A stretch of DNA of 64,000 nucleotides from Brachybacterium subflavum (GTDB lineage Bacteria; Actinomycetota; Actinomycetes; Actinomycetales; Dermabacteraceae): the NCBI RefSeq assembly GCF_009299795.1, contig NZ_VIGP01000002.1:606898-670897 (forward strand), given 5' to 3'. A program made the position numbers and the translations under genes. The notes under the pieces are model-generated. The model made no database searches, was not told where the DNA came from, and saw nothing but the letters and a program-made list of their open reading frames with translations. Within the stretch, counting starts at the first letter, position 1. Every line of letters begins with the position of its first letter. Shown in pieces: positions 8,392 to 16,370 of the stretch.

Positions 8392-8598
8392 ACGATGCTC
8401 GGAGCCGCTTCAATGCCCCTGAGGACGTCTCGGCATAGTCTCAATGATTCATCGAGTGCAGGGGCGCCTCCCTTGCCCTGCGGCAGCACTGGCTCACGCC
8501 CTGTGCGAGCACGCCCCATACTCGACCCCGAGACCCCATGACGCGGTGTCCACGCACCACACACGTCCGCCCTCATCCCCATCCCCATCGAGGTGCCC

Positions 8599-9774
8599 AT
8601 GACCACGACCACCGCCTCCCGCTGGCGGCTGCTGCCGATGCGCCCCCGCGACCCCCACGAGGAGGGACGGGCAGGCTCGTCGCTCGAGCTGTTCTTCGAC
8701 CTGGTCTTCGTGATCGCCGTGAGCATCGCGGGCGTCCAGCTCCACCACGCCCTCGCCGAGTCGCACGTGGCCGGCGGCGTGGGCCACTACGCGATGGCGC
8801 TGTTCGCGATCTGGTGGGCGTGGATGAACTTCACCTGGTTCGCCACCTCGTTCGACACCGACGACTGGCTCTACCGGGTGCTCACCATCGCCCAGATGGG
8901 CGGCGTGATGGTGGTCGCCGCGGGCATCGGCCCCGTCTTCGAGCACGATTCCTTCGGCGTGATGATCGCCGGGTACGTCGTCATGCGCCTGTCGATGGTC
9001 GTGCAGTGGCTGCGGGCGGCGGCGACGCCGTCCTCGACGGGCGAGGCGCGGCGAGCGGCCCTCCACTACGCCGTCGGCATCGCGATCGTCCAGGTGCTCT
9101 GGGTGCTCATGCTCCTGCTGCCGCACGGCCTGCTGATCCCGGCGGTCGTCCTCCTGATCCTCGCGGAAATCAGCGTTCCCGTCATCGCGGAGCAGCGCGG
9201 GCGCACCCCCTGGCATCCCGAGCACATCACCGAGCGCTACGGCGGATTCACCCTGATCCTGCTGGGAGAGAGCCTGCTCGCGTCCTCCCACGCGATCATC
9301 GAGGCGCGCGACGCGGAGGTCCCGCTCGCGGACCTGGTCCCGCTCGGCGCGATGTGCCTGATCGTGACCGCCGCGCTGTGGTGGATCTACTTCTGGCCGC
9401 CCCACCACGAGGCGATCGGCTCGCTGCGCAGCTCCCTGCTCTACGGCTACTGCCACTACGTGATCTTCGCGGCCGCGGGCGCATTCTCCGTGGGCGTCGA
9501 GCTCGAGGTCGATGTCGCCATGGGCGAGTCGGAGATCGGCCCGACGGCCGCCGCGTACGCGGTCTCCCTGCCGATCGCGATCTTCCTGGTGGGCATGTGG
9601 TGCGTGGTGATCCGCCGCTCGGCCGACGCCGTGGTGAGCGCCTCGATCGCGCTCGCGGTGCTCGTGGTGCTGATCGATCCGCTGGTGCCCCTGCCCATCG
9701 CCCTCACCACGATCGTCATGGTGCTGCTCGTCGCGGTGATGGTCTGGCGCAGGCCGCGGACGTCGGCCCGCTGA
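8599..9774 (+). CDS. Low temperature requirement protein A (LtrA) family membrane protein
   Basis: A 391-residue integral membrane protein with about ten hydrophobic helices. The N-terminal LELFFDLVFVIAVS stretch with its E-x-x-F-D pattern, the middle HITERYGGFTLILLGES motif and the basic C-terminus RRPRTSAR are typical of the LtrA family (named from Listeria growth in the cold). The biochemical function of the family is not established. The ATG at 8599 is preferred to the GTG six bases before, since GAGG lies 5 nt before the ATG. It is a single-gene unit, convergent with the mannitol dehydrogenase gene. Confidence 0.85.
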   Translation: MTTTTASRWRLLPMRPRDPHEEGRAGSSLELFFDLVFVIAVSIAGVQLHHALAESHVAGGVGHYAMALFAIWWAWMNFTWFATSFDTDDWLYRVLTIAQMGGVMVVAAGIGPVFEHDSFGVMIAGYVVMRLSMVVQWLRAAATPSSTGEARRAALHYAVGIAIVQVLWVLMLLLPHGLLIPAVVLLILAEISVPVIAEQRGRTPWHPEHITERYGGFTLILLGESLLASSHAIIEARDAEVPLADLVPLGAMCLIVTAALWWIYFWPPHHEAIGSLRSSLLYGYCHYVIFAAAGAFSVGVELEVDVAMGESEIGPTAAAYAVSLPIAIFLVGMWCVVIRRSADAVVSASIALAVLVVLIDPLVPLPIALTTIVMVLLVAVMVWRRPRTSAR

Positions 9775-9880
9775 TCCGTCGGCCCACGGACCCACGGACG
9801 CACGGACCCAAGAACCAGCTGACGCTCGGACCAGCTGAGCCGCTCTCGCTCCGGGCCGTCCTCGCCGAGCCCCTAGGCGC

Positions 9881-11446
9881 TCACACCTGCGCGTGCAGCT
9901 CCTGCAGCAGCGCCCGGGCGCCGCGCGTGCGCAGCACGTCGAGGGCGTGGAGGTACGGCGTCGTGAAGGCCTCATGCTCGACGAGGTCGCCGAACAGCTC
10001 CGCATCGCGCAGGAACGCGAGGTGGTCCTCGTCGTGCTTCGCGGCGGCGCCCATGACACGGTCGTGCAGACGGTCGACGACGGGCCACTCCTCGCCGTTC
10101 TCCCCCGTGCCCTCGGCATAGCGGGCCCAGGAGGCGACGATCGCCGCGCATGCGCTCACGTCGCGCCCGGCCTCGAGGTTCTCCTGGATCACGGGCACCA
10201 TCCAGGTGGGGATGCGGTCGCTGGACTCGGCGGCGAGGCGGGCGAGGGTGTCGCGCACGTGCGCGTTGGAGAAGCGCGCCATGAGCTCGTCCTTGTAGGC
10301 GTCGAGGTCGATGCCGGGGACGTCGGGGACCGTGGGCGTGCCCTCCCGGTCCATGTACAGGGTGCGGGTGAAGGGGGCGAGGTCCTCGTCCTGCGCGGCC
10401 TCGTGGGCGAAGGTCTGCCCGAGCAGCAGCCCGAAGTAGGCGATGGCCTGGTGGGAGCAGTTGAGCAGGCGCAGCTTCATGAGCTCGTAGGGCTCGACGT
10501 CCTCGACCATCTGCACTCCCACCTCCTCCCAGGCCGGGCGGCCCAGGGGGAAGGAGTCCTCGAGCACCCACTGCACGAAGTCCTCGCTGACCACGGGCCA
10601 GGCGTCCTGGACGTCGTACTCGCGGGAGATCATCTCGATGTCGGACTCGGCGGTCACCGGGGTGATGCGGTCGACCATGCAGTTGGGGAAGGCGACGTGC
10701 TCGTCGATCCACGGGGCCATGGGCGCATCGCCGTGCAGGCCGGACTCGTCGCGCAGCTGCGCGTAGGCGAGGATCATGCGCTTGGCGAGGTCGCCGTTGC
10801 CGCGCACGTTGTCGCAGGACATCACCGTGAACGGGGGTGTGCCGGCCTCGCGGCGGCGGCGCAGCGCCTCGACGACGAAGCCGAACATCGTCTGCGGGTG
10901 GCCGACGGGCGCGTCCCCGCCGTCGGCTGCACCGCCGACCCCGCTCCCCTCGCCGCCGAAGGCGGTGCGCAGGTCCTCTGCGACGGCGGGCGTCTCGCGC
11001 TGGAACTCGCCGGTCGAGGGGTTGTAGTTGTAGCCGCCCTCGGTGACGGTGAGGGAGACGATGCGGGTGCTCGCCTCGCTCATGCGCGCGAGCACGGCCT
11101 CCGGGTCGTCGGGCGCGAAGAGGTACTCGGCGATCGAGCCGATCACCCGCGGGTCCTGGGTGCCGTCGGGCGCCTTCGTGACCAGGGTGTACAGCCCGTC
11201 CTGCGCGCCGAGCGCGTCGCGCATGCGCGCATCGCCGGGAAGCAGGCCCACGCCGCACAGCGCCCAGTCGCGGTCGCGGCCGGCGCGCATGAGGCGGTCC
11301 AGGAACATCGCCTGGTGGGCGCGGTGGAAGCCGCCGACGCCGAAGTGGACGATGCCGACGGACCTCTCCTCGAGCGGGACATCGGGGACCGGGATCCGGC
11401 CTGCGGCCGCGATCTCGGGCAGGGCGGCGGCGTTCAGGGAGGTCAT
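9881..11446 (-). CDS. Mannitol dehydrogenase-family polyol dehydrogenase
   Basis: A 521-residue cytoplasmic NAD-dependent dehydrogenase of the long-chain mannitol dehydrogenase family, which oxidises mannitol, arabitol or related polyols to ketoses. The N-terminal dinucleotide fold appears as GIVHFGVGGFHRAHQAMFLD (residues about 30-49). SLTVTEGGYNYN and VMSCDNVRGNGD follow, then the signature region FPNCMVDRITP and the catalytic-domain stretch MKLRLLNCSHQAIAYFGLL, whose Lys is the usual catalytic base. An SD GAAGGAT precedes the ATG. It lies downstream of a SorC regulator and back to back with a polyol-type ABC importer, so it probably oxidises the imported polyol. The exact substrate is not fixed by sequence alone. 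Confidence 0.88.
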   Translation of the reverse strand: MTSLNAAALPEIAAAGRIPVPDVPLEERSVGIVHFGVGGFHRAHQAMFLDRLMRAGRDRDWALCGVGLLPGDARMRDALGAQDGLYTLVTKAPDGTQDPRVIGSIAEYLFAPDDPEAVLARMSEASTRIVSLTVTEGGYNYNPSTGEFQRETPAVAEDLRTAFGGEGSGVGGAADGGDAPVGHPQTMFGFVVEALRRRREAGTPPFTVMSCDNVRGNGDLAKRMILAYAQLRDESGLHGDAPMAPWIDEHVAFPNCMVDRITPVTAESDIEMISREYDVQDAWPVVSEDFVQWVLEDSFPLGRPAWEEVGVQMVEDVEPYELMKLRLLNCSHQAIAYFGLLLGQTFAHEAAQDEDLAPFTRTLYMDREGTPTVPDVPGIDLDAYKDELMARFSNAHVRDTLARLAAESSDRIPTWMVPVIQENLEAGRDVSACAAIVASWARYAEGTGENGEEWPVVDRLHDRVMGAAAKHDEDHLAFLRDAELFGDLVEHEAFTTPYLHALDVLRTRGARALLQELHAQV

Positions 11447-11484
11447 GACGCATCCTTCGTCATCGGCGGATGGAGACGGGGCCG

Positions 11485-11512
11485 ACGATACCAGCGCCCG
11501 GATCAGATGAGC
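11485..11512 (-). promoter_or_regulatory. Probable promoter and operator half-site of the mannitol dehydrogenase gene
   Basis: On the minus strand TATCGT (11485-11490) is a fair -10 box, and the plus-strand 11-mer ATCAGATGAGC (11502-11512) covers the region just upstream. The same 11-mer occurs at 12643-12653 in the promoter of the divergent importer operon, which suggests one regulator acts on both. Confidence 0.45.
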
Positions 11513-11523
11513 AGGGCCCGGTC

Positions 11524-12453
11524 TCAGCCGAGCAGATCGGCGACCTGCGTCGCGAGCTCGGCGGAGAGCACGAGGTCGTCGACGAGGCCCGCGCGGGCGG
11601 CCGCGACCACGGCTTCGGGATGGCCCACGGCCGGGGCGACCGCCACCACGTGCGCGCGCCGCAGCTGCTCGGCGCCCACCCCGATCACGCGCTCCTCGAT
11701 GCCGGCCCGGGCGACCCGCCCCTCAGCGTCCACGAGGACGCCGGCGCACTCGGCGACCACGCCCGCCTCGCGCGCCCGGCCGCGCTCGTCCTCGGAGAGC
11801 CGGCTCCACAGGGTCGAGGCGCCGGGCCACCAGGCGCCGATCGAGACGGTCGCGACGTCGATCTCGTCGGCCGCCTCGAGGGCGGAGCGCACCTCGTCCA
11901 TGCCGCGCAGCGAGGCAGCGACCTCGGGCGAGTCGACGATCAGCGGGGTGGGCAGCGCCCAGATGCCGCCGCCCGCGAAGGATCCGAGCGTGTGGATGAG
12001 GGCCGAGGAGTGCGCGCTCGAGTAGCCCGGCGCGCTCAGCGGACCGACGAGCTGGACGACATCGACCCTGGGCAGGGCGTCGAGCGAGTCGGGCAGGTGC
12101 ATGAGCGTGCGCGACCAGGCGACCCCGAGGCGCCCGCCGTCATGCAGGAGGTCCGGCAGCAGGCGCCCGACCTGCCGGGCGAGGGCCGCGCGCATGGTCT
12201 CGTCCACGCGCGGTGAGGCGACGACGACGCGGGAGATGCCGAGCTTCTCGGCGAGCGGCGCGAGATCGTGGCCCGACTCGGCGGGGTCGTGGATCTGGAT
12301 CCGCACGATGCCCTGCGCACGCGCCTCCTCGAGCATCCGCGCAACCTGGAAGCGCGAGAGCCCGTGCTCCTTGGCGATGTCCACCTTCGAGCGGTTCTGG
12401 AGGTAGTACTCGGTCGCCAGATGCGCCTTGAGGGAGCCGTCGTCCGCGGGCAT
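11524..12453 (-). CDS. SorC/DeoR-type sugar-binding transcriptional regulator
   Basis: A 309-residue regulator. The N-terminal HTH is visible as AKEHGLSRFQVARMLEEARAQGIVRI (given here in parts: AKEHGLSRFQVARMLEEA, then RAQGIVRIQI). The C-terminal sugar-phosphate-binding domain of the SorC family follows (VAWSRTLMHL, DVVQLVGPLS, IGAWW, ERVIGV). Such proteins sense a sugar or sugar phosphate and repress or activate polyol operons. The ATG at 12453 is chosen because AGGAG lies 6 nt before it. It sits between mannitol dehydrogenase (same strand, downstream) and the divergent ABC importer, and is the obvious local regulator of both. Repeated ATCAGATG motifs on each side are candidate binding sites. 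Confidence 0.88.
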   Translation of the reverse strand: MPADDGSLKAHLATEYYLQNRSKVDIAKEHGLSRFQVARMLEEARAQGIVRIQIHDPAESGHDLAPLAEKLGISRVVVASPRVDETMRAALARQVGRLLPDLLHDGGRLGVAWSRTLMHLPDSLDALPRVDVVQLVGPLSAPGYSSAHSSALIHTLGSFAGGGIWALPTPLIVDSPEVAASLRGMDEVRSALEAADEIDVATVSIGAWWPGASTLWSRLSEDERGRAREAGVVAECAGVLVDAEGRVARAGIEERVIGVGAEQLRRAHVVAVAPAVGHPEAVVAAARAGLVDDLVLSAELATQVADLLG

Positions 12454-12608
12454 GGAAGCTCCTGTGGGTGGTCGAGGGGGCGTGATGGTCGTGGCAGTCG
12501 TGATGGTCATGGTGGGCGACGTCGTGTCGCGCCGGATCGGCGCGGCTGGTTCCGGGGAGGCCGGCCGACGCCGGGCGCCGCGCCCTCGTCCCGATTCCGT
12601 TCCGCCTG

Positions 12609-12637
12609 TTGCTCCGCGAAGCGTATATGACTACGCT
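12609..12637 (+). promoter_or_regulatory. Promoter of the polyol ABC importer operon
   Basis: TTGCTC (12609-12614), a 17-bp spacer and TACGCT (12632-12637) form a good -35/-10 pair. AGCGTA (12620-12625) is the inverted complement of the -10 hexamer, making a 6-6-6 dyad across the spacer. The leader to the first start codon would be about 205 nt. Confidence 0.5.
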
Positions 12638-12642
12638 CACGA

Positions 12643-12671
12643 ATCAGATGAGCGCGGCCGCCCATCAGATG
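12643..12671 (+). promoter_or_regulatory. Direct-repeat operator (ATCAGATG x2)
   Basis: ATCAGATG occurs at 12643-12650 and 12664-12671, 21 bp apart (two helical turns), each followed by a GCG/GGCCGC-rich stretch, just downstream of the predicted transcription start. The first copy extends to ATCAGATGAGC, shared with the site before mannitol dehydrogenase. Binding by the SorC protein is an inference from position. Confidence 0.45.
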
Positions 12672-12754
12672 TGCGGCCGCTCGCGACGGCCCATCGACCG
12701 CACCGACCACCTGCGGGTCCGACTCCGACGTCGGCCCGCGACCCCGGCCCGACC

Positions 12755-12789
12755 GGACCCGGACCCGGACCCGGACCCGGACCCGGACC
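12755..12789 (+). repeat. Hexanucleotide tandem repeat (GGACCC)n
   Basis: Five perfect GGACCC units plus a partial sixth lie in the untranslated leader of the polyol importer operon, about 60 bp before the first start codon. Such a tract may change length by slippage; any effect on expression is unknown. Confidence 0.8.
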
Positions 12790-12848
12790 GACGTTCCAAC
12801 GCGAGACCCGTCGACATCGACGCCGACACCGCCCAGAGGGGACAGCCC

Positions 12849-14279
12849 ATGCCGCACCTCCGATCCCGCACCTCACCACCGCCGTCGGCCGACCTGGCCC
12901 CGTCGGCCCTCCGCACCACCCCCTCCCGTCCGAGCCGGCGCACGGTCCTGGGCGCGGGCGGGCTCGGCGCCGGTGCGGCGAGCCTGGGCCTGGCCGGCTG
13001 CGGCTCGGGCAGCAGCGGCGGGAAGCAGTCCATCGTCGTCGCGATCGTCTCGAACCCGCAGATGCAGGACGCGATCGGGCTCGTCGACCACTTCCGGGCG
13101 GACCACCCCGACGTGGACGTGCGCTTCGTGTCCCTTCCGGAGAACGAGGCTCGCGCGAAGATCACGGCGTCGATCGCCTCGGGCGGCGGCGAGTTCGACG
13201 TCGTGATGATCTCCAACTACGAGACCCCGCTGTGGGCGAAGAACGGCTGGCTCACCGACCTGCAGCCCTTCATCGACAAGACCGAGGGCTATGAGCCCGA
13301 GGACTTCATCCCCACCATCCGCGAGGCCCTCACCTCCGGGAAGTCCATGTACTCGGTGCCGTTCTACGGCGAGAGCGCGTTCCTCGTCTACCGCAAGGAC
13401 CTCTTCGACGAGGCCGGGCTGACGATGCCCGGCCACCCCAGCTGGGACGACATCCGCTCGTTCGCGAAGACCCTGCACGACCCGGAGAACGGCATGTCCG
13501 GCATCGCCCTGCGAGGCCTCGCCGGCTGGGGCGAGAACCTCGCGCCCATCAACACCGCCATCAACACCTTCGGCGGCTGCTGGTTCGACATGGACTGGGC
13601 ACCGCGACTGGACTCCGAGGAGGTCCACGAGGCCGTCTCCACCTACGTCGACACCGTGCGCACCTGGGGCCAGCCGGGCGCGGCGACCTCCGGCTTCGGC
13701 GAGTGCCTCACCCAGTTCGCCCAGGGCAACGCCGCCATGTGGTTCGACGCCTCCTCGATGGTCTCCGGGATCGAGAACCCCGACTCCTCGACCGTGGTCG
13801 GCAAGACCGACTACACGCTGGGGCCGACGGTCGACACCGAGTCCACCGGCTGGCTCTACTCGTGGGCGCTCGCGATCCCCGAGACCTCCACGAAGAAGCA
13901 GGCCGCCTGGGACTTCATCGCCTGGATGACCCACCCCGACTACTTCCAGCTGGTCGGGAACGAGGTGGGCTGGGAGGCGCTGCCCCCGGGGTCCCGCAGC
14001 TCGACCTACGAGATCCCCGAGTACAAGAAGCTCGCCGCCCACTACGCGACCCCCACCCTCGACTCGATGGACAACGCGACCCAGGAGAAGGCCATGACCC
14101 AGGAGGTCCCCTACCCCGGACTGCAGTTCGTGGGCATCCCCGAGTTCCAGGACCTGGGCACGCGGGTGGGCCAGCAGCTCTCGGCCGCGATCGCCGGCGG
14201 GCAGAGCGTCGAGGACGCCCTCTCCCAGGCGCAGACCTTCGCCGCGTCCGTCGCCCGCACCTACGGATGGGAGGGCTGA
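12849..14279 (+). CDS. ABC sugar/polyol importer, substrate-binding lipoprotein
   Basis: A 476-residue solute-binding protein of the CUT1 (MalE-like) family. It starts with a twin-arginine signal (S-R-R-T-V-L, Arg30-Arg31), a hydrophobic Gly/Ala stretch and a lipobox ending at Cys51 (LGLAGC), so it is probably a Tat-exported lipoprotein on the outer face of the membrane. The mature part has the family stretch NPQMQDAIGLVDHFRADHP near the start and TGWLYSWALAIPETSTKKQA near the C-terminus. SD GAGGGGA precedes the ATG. First gene of a three-gene importer operon opposite the SorC regulator. The likely ligand is a hexitol such as mannitol, sorbitol or arabitol, inferred from the adjacent dehydrogenase. 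Confidence 0.85.
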   Translation: MPHLRSRTSPPPSADLAPSALRTTPSRPSRRTVLGAGGLGAGAASLGLAGCGSGSSGGKQSIVVAIVSNPQMQDAIGLVDHFRADHPDVDVRFVSLPENEARAKITASIASGGGEFDVVMISNYETPLWAKNGWLTDLQPFIDKTEGYEPEDFIPTIREALTSGKSMYSVPFYGESAFLVYRKDLFDEAGLTMPGHPSWDDIRSFAKTLHDPENGMSGIALRGLAGWGENLAPINTAINTFGGCWFDMDWAPRLDSEEVHEAVSTYVDTVRTWGQPGAATSGFGECLTQFAQGNAAMWFDASSMVSGIENPDSSTVVGKTDYTLGPTVDTESTGWLYSWALAIPETSTKKQAAWDFIAWMTHPDYFQLVGNEVGWEALPPGSRSSTYEIPEYKKLAAHYATPTLDSMDNATQEKAMTQEVPYPGLQFVGIPEFQDLGTRVGQQLSAAIAGGQSVEDALSQAQTFAASVARTYGWEG

Positions 14280-14282
14280 ACG

Positions 14283-15248
14283 ATGACGACCGCCGCCGCA
14301 ACCGGGACCCCGCAGTCCCGCGGGAGCTCGCAGCCCCGTCGCACCGCGCAGCCGCGCGGCGCCGCGCAGTCCCGGGCCGACGGGTGGAGCCGGCGCCTGC
14401 CGCTCCTGCCCGCCTTCGTGTTCGTGGTGATCTGCACGCAGATCCCGTTCCTGCTGACCATCTGGTACTCGCTGCGCTCGCGGAACCTGCTGCGCCCCGA
14501 GGGCGAGGAGTTCGTGGGCCTGCAGAACTTCCTGGACATCTTCCGCGACTCCACCTTCCGCGGCGCCGCGCTGAACTCGATCCTCATCACGCTCGCCTGC
14601 GTGGCCGTCGCCCTGCTGCTGGGGCTCGGGCTGGCGCTGCTTCTGGACCGGAAGTTCCTGGGCCGCGGGATCGTGCGCACCCTGCTCATCACGCCGTTCC
14701 TCATCATGCCGGTCGCCGGCGCGATGCTCTGGTCGATCTCGATGTTCGACCCCACCTACGGGCTCGTGAACTGGCTGATCTCCCTGGTGGGCGTCGGCCC
14801 CGTGGACTGGACCAGCCAGCTGCCGGTGTTCTCCATCGTGGTGGCGCTGGTGTGGCAGTGGACGCCGTTCATGATGCTCCTGCTGCTCGCGGGCCTGCAG
14901 TCCCAGACCGGCGACGTGCTCGAGGCCGCTTCGATGGACGGCGCCTCCCCGTGGCAGACGTTCCGCCACATCACGCTCCCCCACCTGCGCTTCTACATCG
15001 AGCTGTCGGTGCTGCTGGGCGCGATCTACGTGGTCAACACCTTCGACCAGATCTACCTGATGACCGCGGGCGGACCGGGCACGGCGAGCGCGAACCTGCC
15101 GTTCTACATCTACCAGCGCGCGTTCCTCGGCTTCGACATCGGCCAGTCCGCCGCGATGGGCGTGGTCACCGTCGTCGCCACCATCATCATCTCGACGCTC
15201 GCGCTGCGCCTGATCTTCCGCAGCATCAACGCCAAGGAGCAGTCATGA
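14283..15248 (+). CDS. ABC sugar/polyol importer permease (MalF-type)
   Basis: A 321-residue inner-membrane permease with about six transmembrane helices. The cytoplasmic EAA loop that contacts the ATPase is seen as LEAASMDGASPWQTFRHITLP. It begins 3 bp after the binding-protein gene and its stop overlaps the next start (ATGA). The N-terminus carries an unusual Gln/Arg/Ser/Ala-rich extension of about 35 residues before the first helix. It pairs with the following permease to form the membrane channel for the polyol. Confidence 0.88.
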   Translation: MTTAAATGTPQSRGSSQPRRTAQPRGAAQSRADGWSRRLPLLPAFVFVVICTQIPFLLTIWYSLRSRNLLRPEGEEFVGLQNFLDIFRDSTFRGAALNSILITLACVAVALLLGLGLALLLDRKFLGRGIVRTLLITPFLIMPVAGAMLWSISMFDPTYGLVNWLISLVGVGPVDWTSQLPVFSIVVALVWQWTPFMMLLLLAGLQSQTGDVLEAASMDGASPWQTFRHITLPHLRFYIELSVLLGAIYVVNTFDQIYLMTAGGPGTASANLPFYIYQRAFLGFDIGQSAAMGVVTVVATIIISTLALRLIFRSINAKEQS

Positions 15249-16171
15249 GCACCGTCGCCGACGCCTCCCCCGCCCCGTCGCCGCGGCCCTCGCCCGCGGG
15301 GTCCGCAGCCACCCGCACGTCGGCCCCCGGCGCCCCCGCGATCCGACCCAAGCGCGCCCGCGGCACCACGACCGGACGCCTGCTGGGCATCCTCGCCTGG
15401 ATCGTCGGGCTGATCTTCTTCGCGCCGGTCGCCTGGATGGTGCTCACGAGCTTCAAGCAGGAGTCGCAGGCCGCCTCGAACCCGCCCACCTTCCTTTTCA
15501 CCCCGACCCTCGACCAGTACAAGGCGGTGCTCGCCTCCGGCGCGGGCAGCTACCTGCTGAACTCGGTGATCGCGACGGCCTGCTCGACGCTGCTGGTGCT
15601 CGTGCTCGCCATCCCCGCCGCCTACGCGCTCAGCATCCGGCCGGTGAAGAAGACCCAGGACGTGCTGTTCTTCTTCATCTCCACCAAGATGCTTCCGGTG
15701 GTCGCGGTGATCATGCCGATCTACGTGATCGCCGGACAGCTGCGGATGCTCGACAACCTGCTCACGCTGATCGTGCTCTACACGGCGATGAACCTGCCGA
15801 TCGCGGTGTGGATGATGCGCTCGTTCTTCCTCGAGGTGCCCGGCGAGGTGCTCGAGGCCGCCTCGATCGACGGCGCCTCCCTCGTGCGCACGATGCGCAC
15901 CGTGCTGCTGCCGATGGTGGCGCCCGGCGTCGCGGCGACCGCGCTGATCTGCGTGATCTTCGCGTGGAACGAGTTCTTCTTCGCCCTGAACCTCACCGCC
16001 GCCAACGCCGCCACGGTGCCGATCTACCTCATGAGCACGATGACCTCCGAGGGCCTGTTCCTCGCACGGCTCTCCGCCGCCTCGGTCATCGCCTCCCTGC
16101 CCGTGGTGCTCGCCGGCTGGATCGCCCAGAAGCAGCTGGTGCGCGGCCTCTCGATGGGCGCGGTGAAGTAA
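15245..16171 (+). CDS. ABC sugar/polyol importer permease (MalG-type)
   Basis: A 308-residue second permease with six helices. The EAA loop is EAASIDGASLVRTMRTVLLP. The start is the ATG that overlaps the upstream stop in ATGA, although the open frame extends far upstream. A disordered Pro/Ala/Ser-rich N-terminus of about 45 residues precedes the first helix. No ATPase gene follows: the operon ends here, so the transporter must borrow a shared ATPase of the MsiK/MalK type encoded elsewhere, as is known for many actinobacterial CUT1 systems. Confidence 0.88.
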   Translation: MSTVADASPAPSPRPSPAGSAATRTSAPGAPAIRPKRARGTTTGRLLGILAWIVGLIFFAPVAWMVLTSFKQESQAASNPPTFLFTPTLDQYKAVLASGAGSYLLNSVIATACSTLLVLVLAIPAAYALSIRPVKKTQDVLFFFISTKMLPVVAVIMPIYVIAGQLRMLDNLLTLIVLYTAMNLPIAVWMMRSFFLEVPGEVLEAASIDGASLVRTMRTVLLPMVAPGVAATALICVIFAWNEFFFALNLTAANAATVPIYLMSTMTSEGLFLARLSAASVIASLPVVLAGWIAQKQLVRGLSMGAVK

Positions 16172-16370
16172 GGGGCGCGGAGGGGCTGCATTTCGGTCGG
16201 GGCTCTCTCGCGCGGAGGACGTCCGTCGCGTGTCGGGTGCGGCGCGTGTCGGTGCGGCGCAAGGACGGCCGCGGAACTCGGTCAGTGAGGACCAGAGGCG
16301 CGACCCGGTCTGACCAGGGGAATGTGGATGATCGGCCGACGCTCCGCCCCGCCGCGTGCACCCTGGGGCG

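Larger units (their letters stand above)
12454..12848. other. Divergent regulatory region between SorC gene and ABC importer
   Basis: No gene is seen in these 395 bases. It contains, in order, the importer promoter (12609-12637), two direct operator-like repeats (12643-12671) and a hexanucleotide tandem repeat (12755-12789), followed by the SD of the binding-protein gene. Confidence 0.5.

Noticed and set aside
9893..12025. A 710-codon plus-strand open frame
   Set aside because: It is antisense to mannitol dehydrogenase and the SorC gene; composition is the Gly/Val/Asp-rich pattern of a shadow frame in high-GC DNA.
12873..14984. A 703-codon minus-strand open frame
   Set aside because: Antisense to the polyol binding protein and first permease, both with clear domains and coupled starts.
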